NCBI GenBank assembly: GCA_022821085.1
Contig: JAJEEG010000006.1
Coordinates: 744,001 to 808,000 of the forward strand
Direction of reading: 5' to 3'
DNA from: Candidatus Latescibacterota bacterium
GTDB lineage: Bacteria > JAAXHH01
Length of the DNA: 64,000 nt
Shown in pieces: positions 8,672 to 15,932 of the stretch. The notes beneath the pieces are model-generated. The model searched no databases. It saw nothing but the letters and a program-made list of their open reading frames with translations, and was not told the DNA's origin. Position numbers and translations under genes: made by a program. Each line of letters starts with the position of its first letter. Positions within the stretch are counted from its first letter, which is position 1.

Positions 8672-9934
8672 ATGCTCTTCAATGCCGAACGGGCCAGCGC
8701 GTACATGCGTGATCGCGGACTCGACGGACTAATCGCGACCTCGCCCGTGAATATCACCTATTTCACGGACTACTTCATCTGGATCGACGGGCTCATGAAG
8801 GCGTACATGGTCCGGCCCGGCGCATCGGCGGATCTGTCGCAGGGATACGCCCTGTTTCCCCTCGAGGGCGAGCCCGCGCTGGCGGTGACCGGGGCGATGC
8901 TGGCCGTCAACGGTGTCGATCTGTGGGTGAAGGACCTGCGGATCAGCGGCGATACCGGTCTCGACTGGTCCCTGCCGCCGAGGCCGCTGTCCGACCGGAT
9001 GGACCGTATTTACCACCTCTTGAAAGACGCTCCGGACTACTCCACGACCACCCAGGCGCTCGTCGGGGCCCTGAGCGACCGGGGACTCGCCGCGGGCACG
9101 CTGGGCGTGGAGGCTGACGGCCTGACCGCCGACCGCTACCGGCAACTGAAGGAGTCGCTGCCCGATGCCCGGCTGCTGGATTGCTCCAACCTCATCAGGC
9201 TGCTTCGCATGGTCAAGACCCGGGACGAGATCGACCGGCTCACGCGGGCGGCCGAGATCAGCGAAACGGCGGCCATGACGGCCATGGAACAGGCGAGGCC
9301 GGGAGGCAGCGTGCAGGAAGTCGTTCACCGGTTCAGGGCAGAACTGGGTGCCCGGGGGGCGGACCTGGACCACTTCGCCTTCGGGGTCCACGGACTCGGT
9401 ATCGCGACGGAGCCGGACTTCGTCCTCGGCGATTCCGACGTGGAGTACGTGGACTGGGGATGCCGGTACCGGTCCTGCTATTCGGACACCGGGACCACCT
9501 TCGCCATGCGGCCGCTGTCGGACGACATGCAGGTCCGGTTCGACGTATTGCGGGCGTCCATGGATGCCGGCCTGGCCGCCATTCGGCCCGGTGTTGCATC
9601 CTCTGCGGTACAGGCGGCCATGCAGGAGATCGTCGACGAAGCGGGACTTGCCATGTATCCCCATGGCCACGGGGTCGGCATGGAAGTGCGGGACTACCCC
9701 GTCCTGGCGCCGGACACCGGCCTGAGGATCTCGGACGACTGTGTCGACGTACCTTCGGACCGGCCCATTGAAGAAGACATGGTGCTCAACGTGGAAGCGC
9801 CGCTGAGCCTGGCCGGGGTCGGATCCCTGCACCTGGAACAGTCCGTCGTCGTGACGTCGAGCGGATCCCGTCCCCTCACGGAGCAGCGAAGGGACGGGCC
9901 GGTGTTTCCCCAGGGCGCTTCGGGGCGGGAGTAG
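8672..9934 (+). CDS. M24-family (creatinase / Xaa-Pro aminopeptidase-like) metallohydrolase
   Basis: A 420-residue pita-bread-fold dinuclear metal hydrolase. All five metal ligands are present: D261 and D272 (VDWG and YSDTGTT), H333 (HGHGVGME), E375 (NVEAP) and E389 (HLEQ). An N-terminal creatinase-like domain of about 180 residues precedes the catalytic domain. The substrate could be an Xaa-Pro peptide or a creatine-like C-N bond; sequence alone does not decide. The ATG at 8672 has only a weak upstream GAGA, but the N-terminus is consistent with the family. It is followed by two 20-bp tandem units and then a co-directional enolase-superfamily gene. Confidence 0.88.
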   Translation: MLFNAERASAYMRDRGLDGLIATSPVNITYFTDYFIWIDGLMKAYMVRPGASADLSQGYALFPLEGEPALAVTGAMLAVNGVDLWVKDLRISGDTGLDWSLPPRPLSDRMDRIYHLLKDAPDYSTTTQALVGALSDRGLAAGTLGVEADGLTADRYRQLKESLPDARLLDCSNLIRLLRMVKTRDEIDRLTRAAEISETAAMTAMEQARPGGSVQEVVHRFRAELGARGADLDHFAFGVHGLGIATEPDFVLGDSDVEYVDWGCRYRSCYSDTGTTFAMRPLSDDMQVRFDVLRASMDAGLAAIRPGVASSAVQAAMQEIVDEAGLAMYPHGHGVGMEVRDYPVLAPDTGLRISDDCVDVPSDRPIEEDMVLNVEAPLSLAGVGSLHLEQSVVVTSSGSRPLTEQRRDGPVFPQGASGRE

Positions 9935-9945
9935 GACGGAACAGT

Positions 9946-9985
9946 ACCGTTGAAACGACTGGCTGACCGTTGAAACGGCTGGCTG
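9946..9985. repeat. 20-bp tandem repeat x2 downstream of the M24 gene
   Basis: Unit accgttgaaacgactggctg at 9946-9965 is repeated at 9966-9985 with one mismatch. It starts 12 bp past the stop codon of the M24 gene. Confidence 0.9.
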
Positions 9986-10034
9986 AAGGATCGCGTGACC
10001 GGAAACCGGGAACGAAATTCTGCGTCGATATCCA

Positions 10035-11084
10035 ATGCAAATTACCCGCATCACACTGCACCAGCCCGTGAGACTGCTACGCCTTGTGACCGACGAAGGG
10101 CTCGAAGGACACTGTACCGGGATCACTGCCTCGAGCGCCGGCGTCGAACGCGTCGCGCCCACCCTGTTGGGTACGAATCCGCTGGATCGGGAACGGACCT
10201 GGTGGGTCCTGCGGGACCTGGACGAAGGACTGCCGTCAGCTTTACGCGCCGGGATCGACGTCGCCCTCTGGGACCTCTCCGCGAAGATCGCCGGTCGGCC
10301 GCTCTTCCGGCACCTGGGCGGATTCAGGGACCGGGTTCCGGTCTGCCGGGTCGGCACCGCAGAAGGCACCACTGGCGCTGCGGGCGCCTCCACTGGCGCT
10401 GCGGGCGCCTCCGGCCCGGAGATCGTCAAGGAAGCGAAAGACGCACAGCGGGCCGGATTCAAGGCCTACCGATTCGGCGCGATGGCGGATGAACACACCC
10501 TCGTCCACCTGATGCGCGAGGTGCGGGTGGCCGCGGGGCCGGATTTCCCCCTGATATTCGACGGCAGGGCCCGGTGCGAGGTCGACGAGTCTATCAGGAT
10601 CGGCAAGGCGCTCGACGAGGAGGACTATTTCTATTTCGACCGTCCCCGTCCCAGCAACGACCACACGGGCGGGAAGCAAGTGGCCGGCGAAATCGATACG
10701 CCTACGAGTGTGGAGGTCAGCAGCCCCATCGAGGCGTCCCGGGTCATGACGGTCCAGTCCGCGGACCAGATCCGAACCAGCGTGCAAAGCGCCGGCGGGA
10801 TCACGGACGTATTGAAGGCCGCCCGCTGCGCCGAGGCGTTCGGCGCGTACTGCCATCTGGACGGTGCCGGGATCTGCGACGGCTTCGCGCACGCGCATCT
10901 CGCGGGCGCGCTCAGAAACACACCATTTCTCGAGATGTCGGGTCAAGAAGTCGCGCCGCCATTCGTCCTGAACCCGGTACAGATCGAAGACGGCTTCGTC
11001 CATTTGCCCGATTCGCCGGGCCTCGGTATGGAAATTGACCTGGAAACCGCCGGGGACATGACCTCGGAACTGATCGAAGCCTGA
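10035..11084 (+). CDS. Enolase-superfamily protein (mandelate racemase/muconate lactonizing-like) with altered active site
   Basis: A 349-residue protein with the capping domain plus barrel of the mandelate racemase/MLE group. Recognisable landmarks are GIDVALWDLSAKIAGRPLF (end of cap, start of barrel), FDGRA for the first metal aspartate, and GGITDVLKAARCAEAFGA in the late barrel. Departures from consensus are notable. The usual KxK on strand 2 reads YRF in GFKAYRFGA, and the WIEEP glutamates read YFDRP. It may therefore catalyse a different reaction or bind without catalysis. A 21-bp in-frame duplication (TGAAGAS twice) enlarges a loop near residues 113-126. It is probably co-transcribed with the next enolase-superfamily gene. 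Confidence 0.75.
   Translation: MQITRITLHQPVRLLRLVTDEGLEGHCTGITASSAGVERVAPTLLGTNPLDRERTWWVLRDLDEGLPSALRAGIDVALWDLSAKIAGRPLFRHLGGFRDRVPVCRVGTAEGTTGAAGASTGAAGASGPEIVKEAKDAQRAGFKAYRFGAMADEHTLVHLMREVRVAAGPDFPLIFDGRARCEVDESIRIGKALDEEDYFYFDRPRPSNDHTGGKQVAGEIDTPTSVEVSSPIEASRVMTVQSADQIRTSVQSAGGITDVLKAARCAEAFGAYCHLDGAGICDGFAHAHLAGALRNTPFLEMSGQEVAPPFVLNPVQIEDGFVHLPDSPGLGMEIDLETAGDMTSELIEA
10371..10412. repeat. 21-bp in-frame tandem duplication inside an enolase-superfamily gene
   Basis: Two perfect 21-bp copies (10371-10391 and 10392-10412), each beginning actggcgctgcgggcgcct, encode TGAAGAS twice. Perfect identity suggests a recent event. Confidence 0.93.
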
Positions 11085-11086
11085 AA

Positions 11087-11146
11087 CGGCGCGGCCGTCC
11101 GAACATCGGCGCGGCCGGTTGAAGGTCGGCGCGGCCGGTTGAACAA
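11087..11146. repeat. 20-bp tandem repeat x3 between two enolase-superfamily genes
   Basis: Three 20-bp units start at 11087, 11107 and 11127. Units 2 and 3 share cggcgcggccggttgaa and the first is diverged. The array begins immediately after the stop codon of the upstream gene and ends 9 bp before the next ATG, so it contains or abuts the ribosome-binding region (AAGGAA). Confidence 0.9.
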
Positions 11147-11155
11147 GGAACCCTC

Positions 11156-12346
11156 ATGCAGATCCGGGACGTCAAGTGTTACGTGCTGAAGGATGAACCC
11201 GAAACTCGCCGGGAGAGCAGTGCGGACCGGGGCAGCATGGCGCCTGTGCCGCCGGGTATCTCCGGGCTGTTTACCCATGACCAGGGGTTCGGCGCCGGTG
11301 CGCCCGACGGTTACACTTTCACCGGGGACGCCCCCGAACCGAAGTACCGACTGGTAGTCCGCCTCGTGACGGACGGAGATCTGGACGCCTATGCCGACTA
11401 CGGCACGGGTTTCGATCCCCGGGAACTGGAGTGGCAGGGCCGCCAGTTCCTGGCCCGGTACGCCCACATGCTCATTGGCGTGGACGCCTTCGACCGGGAA
11501 TACGTGTGGCAGCGGCTCTGGATGGCCCAGCGCTTCATGTACACGGGAAGAGGCTTGCTGGATACGGTCGACCGGATGTTGTGGGACCTTGCGAGCCGGA
11601 GCGCCCGCCTACCCATCTACAAACTGCTCGGTGCGTGCCGGGAAAGCGTGCCCGCCTACTGTAACGTCGGCGGCCGGACCATCGACGACCTGGTGGCAAA
11701 CGCTGTGCAACGGGTGGACGAGGAAGGGTTCATCGGCTGCAAGGACCATTCCTACCGTGGGGTGAAGACCAACGGGGAAATGGCCGTGAAACTGCGGGAC
11801 GCGCTCGGTGACGACATCATGCTTTTTCACGATCCCGTCGAGTCGTACACCTACGAAGAAGCCGTAAAAGTCGGACGCATCATGGAGAAGTGCCGGTACC
11901 GGTGGATCGAGGAGCCACTGCAGGACTACGACATCTTAGGGCTGAAAAAACTGTGCGCCACCCTCGACCTCCCGGTCCTGACCCTGGAATGGATCGGCGC
12001 TATCGGTGGTCAGCCGTACAACACGGCGCCGTACCTGGCCATGCAGGCCGCCGATATCGTAAGGCAGCGGGGCATCGGCATTACCGGGCAGATCAAGCAG
12101 GCCCAGTTGGCCGAGAGTTTCGGCGTGGAGGTACATGGAGGCGATCACCACGTCATCCTGGCCATCGGGAACGACCCCGTCTTCGAAGCGTACATGGGGT
12201 TACAACCACGTCCACCGGTAGAGGACCTCGACTGCCGGGGCACACTCGTCGTGGAAGACGGCGCCATGTCGATCGCCTGGAGCGACCGCCCCGCGCCCGA
12301 GCCGGACTGGGATGAGATGGCGAGGAACGCGGTCGCGGTGATCTGA
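11156..12346 (+). CDS. Mandelate racemase / muconate lactonizing enzyme-family dehydratase or racemase
   Basis: A 396-residue enolase-superfamily enzyme. Metal ligands can be placed: Asp near residue 226 (LFHDPVES), Glu near 252 (WIEEPL) and a third Glu in TLEWIG near 280. The strand-2 catalytic segment is GCKDHSYRG, with a KDH in place of KxK. HGGDHH late in the barrel may supply a catalytic His. The enzyme should abstract an alpha-proton from an acid sugar or related carboxylate; specificity is unknown. AAGGAACCCTC precedes the ATG. It sits downstream of the divergent enolase-superfamily paralogue, and the pair may work on related substrates. Confidence 0.85.
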   Translation: MQIRDVKCYVLKDEPETRRESSADRGSMAPVPPGISGLFTHDQGFGAGAPDGYTFTGDAPEPKYRLVVRLVTDGDLDAYADYGTGFDPRELEWQGRQFLARYAHMLIGVDAFDREYVWQRLWMAQRFMYTGRGLLDTVDRMLWDLASRSARLPIYKLLGACRESVPAYCNVGGRTIDDLVANAVQRVDEEGFIGCKDHSYRGVKTNGEMAVKLRDALGDDIMLFHDPVESYTYEEAVKVGRIMEKCRYRWIEEPLQDYDILGLKKLCATLDLPVLTLEWIGAIGGQPYNTAPYLAMQAADIVRQRGIGITGQIKQAQLAESFGVEVHGGDHHVILAIGNDPVFEAYMGLQPRPPVEDLDCRGTLVVEDGAMSIAWSDRPAPEPDWDEMARNAVAVI

Positions 12347-12428
12347 CGTTGGTATCGGAAGAATGCTTGACAGCGAATCTCGCAGTCATAAGGATTCAGT
12401 GGTCAACTGAACAGATATGGAGGCTGCG

Positions 12429-12686
12429 ATGAGTTCCACTGTCACTGGCCGCGGCATCGATCCGGCGGACAAAGCCTGGCTCAAACGAGAAGCGCGACGA
12501 GTCGGCGTGTCTATGGAAGGATTCATCCGTCATTTGATCCGCGAAAAGCGTGCAAAGGCTGAGTACCGCGCATCGCCTTTCGAGGCTTTCAAGCGGTATT
12601 TTGGACCCGAAAATGGGGTCGAGCTACCGGAGTCCGGGCACTATGCATACCGTAAGGTCGAGTTCGCAAGTGAGCGTGAGACGTGA
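12429..12686 (+). CDS. FitA/VapB-like antitoxin of a type II toxin-antitoxin pair
   Basis: An 85-residue protein resembling FitA-type antitoxins: an N-terminal ribbon-helix-helix-like segment (DPADKAWLKREARRVGVSMEGFIRHLIREK) and a C-terminal tail (SPFEAFKRYFGPENGVELP) that would occupy the PIN toxin groove. I chose the ATG at 12429 because GGAGG lies 5 bp upstream; the ATG at 12417 overlaps that signal. The stop overlaps the GTG of the adjacent toxin remnant, the usual coupled arrangement. Its toxin partner is broken, so it is either an orphan decaying with it or retained to silence a homologous toxin elsewhere. Confidence 0.8.
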   Translation: MSSTVTGRGIDPADKAWLKREARRVGVSMEGFIRHLIREKRAKAEYRASPFEAFKRYFGPENGVELPESGHYAYRKVEFASERET

Positions 12687-12908
12687 ACACTCCAGTTGCC
12701 TGGCTCCTCGATGCGAATGTCATTTCAGAAATGATGCGCCCGGATTATGGAAACAAAGTGGCGTCGGGGCGAAGTGCTTGAAAACCATCTGCCGGACGCT
12801 TTTCTCGCGGCAACGGCGGCCCGACACGGTCTCACCATTGTTACAAGAAATGCAAGTGAGATCCGCAATACCGGTGTTGAAGTCGTCAACCCCTGGACTG
12901 CTGGATGA
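12683..12908 (+). pseudogene. FitB/VapC-like PIN-domain toxin, internally deleted and frameshifted
   Basis: The start (GTG at 12683, overlapping the antitoxin stop) encodes a typical PIN N-terminus, VAWLLDANVISEMMRP, with the first catalytic Asp. That frame ends after about 33 codons. From about 12747 a different frame encodes the PIN C-terminus LPDAFLAATAARHGLTIVTRN followed by VVNPW and a stop at 12906-12908. Intact family members have about 140 residues, so roughly 70-80 central residues are missing and the two ends are out of frame. Nuclease activity should be lost. The N- and C-terminal motifs make the identification secure despite the small size. Confidence 0.85.
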
Positions 12909-12989
12909 TGTTCGATTTCATCGGTGGAAATTCGTGAAGGTGGGAAGTCGTCTGGATAGATCGCATCTAGTTGCAATCTGTGAGGGGTC

Positions 12990-13316
12990 ATGAACGAAGG
13001 ACAGCTCGACCCGCAAATCTTGGACGAAATCATCCGACGCGTTGTAGAGGTGGCGGAGCCGGAGAAAATAATCCTATTCGGGTCTGCCGCCCGCGGCGAG
13101 ATGAACCGGCACAGCGATGTCGATCTGCTTGTTGTCAAAGAAGGTATGCACAGGCGGGACCTGGCCGGTCGAATATACGAAAACCTCTGGGGTGTAGGCG
13201 CCGCAGTAGACGTGGTGGTGGTGACGCCCGGCGATATGGAGCGATATGGAAACAGCCACGCGTTGGTCCTGAAGCCTGCATTGAAGGAAGGTCGGGTGGT
13301 GTATGAAGCGGCCTGA
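12990..13316 (+). CDS. MNT-type nucleotidyltransferase antitoxin (type VII TA)
   Basis: A 108-residue minimal nucleotidyltransferase. The catalytic signature FGSAARGEMNRHSDVDLLVV contains GS and the DxD metal pair, and a third acidic strand VDVVVV follows. In MNT/HEPN systems the enzyme neutralises the HEPN toxin by transferring AMP to it. The stop overlaps the start of the HEPN gene by 14 bp, supporting a coupled pair. GAGGGGTC precedes the ATG. Confidence 0.88.
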   Translation: MNEGQLDPQILDEIIRRVVEVAEPEKIILFGSAARGEMNRHSDVDLLVVKEGMHRRDLAGRIYENLWGVGAAVDVVVVTPGDMERYGNSHALVLKPALKEGRVVYEAA

Positions 13317-13698
13317 ACGATTGCCTTCAGACAACCCGCGCGAATGGTTGAATCGCGCTCAAAGCAATCTGGGCCTGGCCAAGAGCCTTGTTCCCCATAT
13401 CTACCTGGAGGATTACTGCTTCAACGCCCAGCAGGCAGCGGAGAAGGCCATCAAGGCTGAGATGGTTCTGCGAGGTATCGAGTTTCCGTATATACATGAC
13501 TTGACCCGCTTGATGTCGATGCTTGAAGCCAGCGGAGAGACCATTCCTGATCCAGTTCGTCGAGCCGCGGTACTCACGCGCTTTGCAGCACAGACACGAT
13601 ATCCCAGCGTGGAAGAACCAGTCACCAAGCAAGAGTACACCGAGGCCATCGCTATCGCAGAAGCCGTTCTCCACTGGGCGGAGGATCGCATCCAATGA
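13303..13698 (+). CDS. HEPN-domain protein, partner of the MNT nucleotidyltransferase
   Basis: A 131-residue all-helical HEPN protein. WLNRAQSNLGLAK, then DYCFNAQQAAEKAIKAEMV and HDLTRLM are hallmark helices. The C-terminal position where active HEPN RNases carry RxxxxxH instead reads RFAAQTRYPS, with no His at that spacing, so RNase activity is uncertain. It may be a regulatory or inactive HEPN, or the catalytic His may be supplied differently. It forms an overlapping pair with the upstream gene. It lies beside a decayed FitAB pair, marking this stretch as a toxin-antitoxin hot spot. Confidence 0.85.
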   Translation: MKRPERLPSDNPREWLNRAQSNLGLAKSLVPHIYLEDYCFNAQQAAEKAIKAEMVLRGIEFPYIHDLTRLMSMLEASGETIPDPVRRAAVLTRFAAQTRYPSVEEPVTKQEYTEAIAIAEAVLHWAEDRIQ

Positions 13699-13776
13699 TC
13701 TCACGTAAGTACAGGTGCCTCTTCGAAATCAGTTCTAGCAAAAGACCAATCAACCACGTCAGAATGTGGAGCGAAT

Positions 13777-14763
13777 ATGTCTGAAACCATACGATGGGGC
13801 ATTCTTGGAACCGGGAAGATCGCCCACAAATTCGCCGAAGCGCTCGCGGTCGTTTCGGATGCCGAACTGTCGGCCGTCGGGTCCCGGGCTCAGGGGACGG
13901 CGGACGCTTTCGGCGACGAGTTCGCGGTGCCCCGTAGACACGCATCTTACCTGTCCCTGGCGGAAGATCCGGAGGTCGATGCGATCTACGTGTCGACGCC
14001 GCATCCCATGCACTGCCGGGACACGCTGCTCTGCCTGAACGAGGACAAGCCCGTGCTCTGCGAGAAACCCTTCGCCCTCAACGCATCGGAAGCAGAAGCC
14101 ATGATCCGGTGCGCGCGGCAGCGGGGTCTTTTCCTCATGGAGGCCATGTGGACGCGGTTCCTGCCGGCTATCACGCAGGTACGTGAGTGGCTCGCAGATG
14201 GTGCCATAGGCGAAGTGCGCAATATGATGGCCGATTTCGGGTTCCGCGCGGATTTCAATCCGGAGGGCCGCCTGCTGAATCCCAAACTGGGCGGGGGTGC
14301 CCTCCTGGACATCGGTGTATACATTGTATCTATGGCTTCCATGGTATACGGGAAACACCCGGGCCGGGTCGCGGCGCTGGCGGATATCGGCGCGACCGGG
14401 GTCGATGAGCAGACCACCATGGCCTTTCGCTACGACTCGGGCGCCATGGCCGCGCTGACCTGCGCGGTCCGGACCAACACGTCCGGCACCGTGACCATCC
14501 ACGGGACGCAGGGAAATATACGCATCCCGTCAGCGTTCTATGACACCTATACCGCAACGCTGAACGCCGACGGCGAGGAACCGGTAACAGTGGAGCCGCC
14601 GCGCGTGGAGAATGGATTCAAGTACGAGATCGAGGAGGCGGGGCGATGCCTCCGGGAAGGGTTGCTCGAGACGCCCGCACTCCCGCTGGACGAGACCCTG
14701 GCTATCATGAGGACGCTGGACGCCGTCAGGAACGATATCGGGTTGAAGTATCCCGTGGAATAA
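13777..14763 (+). CDS. Gfo/Idh/MocA-family NAD(P)-dependent oxidoreductase
   Basis: A 328-residue enzyme with an N-terminal Rossmann motif GILGTGKIAHKF and the family's CEKPFALN strand carrying the catalytic Lys, followed by the mixed alpha/beta C-terminal domain (GGGALLDIGVYIVS). The EAMWTRFLP segment resembles the dihydrodiol dehydrogenase/xylose dehydrogenase branch. The likely substrate is a sugar, inositol or cyclic diol; the exact one is unknown. GTGGAGCG upstream of the ATG is a good ribosome site. The aldo/keto reductase gene follows 91 bp downstream in the same direction, which fits a small sugar-oxidation unit. Confidence 0.88.
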   Translation: MSETIRWGILGTGKIAHKFAEALAVVSDAELSAVGSRAQGTADAFGDEFAVPRRHASYLSLAEDPEVDAIYVSTPHPMHCRDTLLCLNEDKPVLCEKPFALNASEAEAMIRCARQRGLFLMEAMWTRFLPAITQVREWLADGAIGEVRNMMADFGFRADFNPEGRLLNPKLGGGALLDIGVYIVSMASMVYGKHPGRVAALADIGATGVDEQTTMAFRYDSGAMAALTCAVRTNTSGTVTIHGTQGNIRIPSAFYDTYTATLNADGEEPVTVEPPRVENGFKYEIEEAGRCLREGLLETPALPLDETLAIMRTLDAVRNDIGLKYPVE

Positions 14764-14854
14764 TGGTGCCGGTGATTGTGCCGAAAATACCGAAAGCCCA
14801 GCCCACTTCGTATTTTAAAACAACACCGTATTTAGCGAGTTTAAAGGAGCACCC

Positions 14855-15832
14855 ATGGAGTACGGCAAAATAGCCAACGTCGACAAACCCGTATCGCGCC
14901 TGGTTCAGGGCACGATCATGCTGAGTTCCGCCGAGGAGGAATACAGTTTCGACCTGCTGGACCGGGTGTACGACGCGGGAATCAACACCTTCGACAGCGC
15001 ACACCTGTACGGCGGCGGCGAGTGCGAGCGCATGCTGGGCCGGTGGATCGACGACCGGGGCCTGCGGAGCGAAGTCGTCATCCTCACCAAATGCTGCCAC
15101 ATGAATGCGGACCGGGCCCGGGTGACCCCCTATGACATATCCTCGGACCTGCACGACTCTCTGGCTCGACTGAAAACGGACTACGTGGACCTCTACCTCC
15201 TGCATCGCGACGACGTAAGGGTTCCCGTCGCTCCGATCATGGATACGCTCAATCAATACATCAGCGCGGGCAACCTGGGCGTGATCGGAGGTTCCAACTG
15301 GACCCACGACCGGATCGAGAGGGCAAACCTGTACGCCGCCACCAGCGGCCAGCAACCCTTCACCGTCAGCAGCCCGAATTTCAGCCTGGCCGAACAGGCC
15401 GAACCGCCCTGGCGGGGCTGTATCAGCATCAGCGGGAAGGACGGGGCCGCCGCGCGGTCGTGGTACCAGGAAAACCAGATGCCGCTGTTTACCTGGTCCA
15501 GCATCGCCAGCGGGTTCTTTTCCGGCCGGGTAAACCGCGACAATTTCGAAACCCTGGCCGAACAGGGCCTCTTCGACGAAAGTTCCGTCCGGGCCTACTG
15601 CACGGACGATAACTTCGAACGGTTGGACCGGGTCGAGGAACTGGCGGGCGAAAAGGACCTGTCCATACCCCAGGTCGCCCTGGCCTACGTGCTCAGCCAG
15701 CCGCTTAACATCTTCGCGCTGGTCGGCGCCCGAAACGGCGATGAAATCAAAGCCAACCTGCAAGCGCTTCAGACGAAGCCGACGGCCGAAGAGATGGCCT
15801 GGCTGAACCTGGAACGGTCGGAGCGGTCCTGA
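14855..15832 (+). CDS. Aldo/keto reductase
   Basis: A 325-residue NADPH-dependent reductase with the full tetrad: D47 and Y52 (FDSAHLYGGGE), K79 (ILTKCCH) and H117 (LLHRDD). The C-terminal NADP-binding strand contains ALVGARNGDEIKANL. It would reduce or oxidise a carbonyl/alcohol on a sugar-like compound in the cytoplasm. AAAGGAG precedes the ATG at ideal distance. It is probably co-transcribed with the upstream Gfo/Idh/MocA gene. Confidence 0.92.
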   Translation: MEYGKIANVDKPVSRLVQGTIMLSSAEEEYSFDLLDRVYDAGINTFDSAHLYGGGECERMLGRWIDDRGLRSEVVILTKCCHMNADRARVTPYDISSDLHDSLARLKTDYVDLYLLHRDDVRVPVAPIMDTLNQYISAGNLGVIGGSNWTHDRIERANLYAATSGQQPFTVSSPNFSLAEQAEPPWRGCISISGKDGAAARSWYQENQMPLFTWSSIASGFFSGRVNRDNFETLAEQGLFDESSVRAYCTDDNFERLDRVEELAGEKDLSIPQVALAYVLSQPLNIFALVGARNGDEIKANLQALQTKPTAEEMAWLNLERSERS

Positions 15833-15932
15833 TCGCAACCTCGGCATGACCCTGTGCAACCGATCCGGTATGGTCCGTATTGTCTGATTCGACACGGAAC
15901 GCTGCGTAAGACGGGACGCGAGGAATACTCCA

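Noticed and set aside
12550-12993. 147-codon frame crossing the antitoxin and toxin remnant
   Set aside because: It is an out-of-frame artefact; the real signals are the antitoxin frame and the two PIN remnants.
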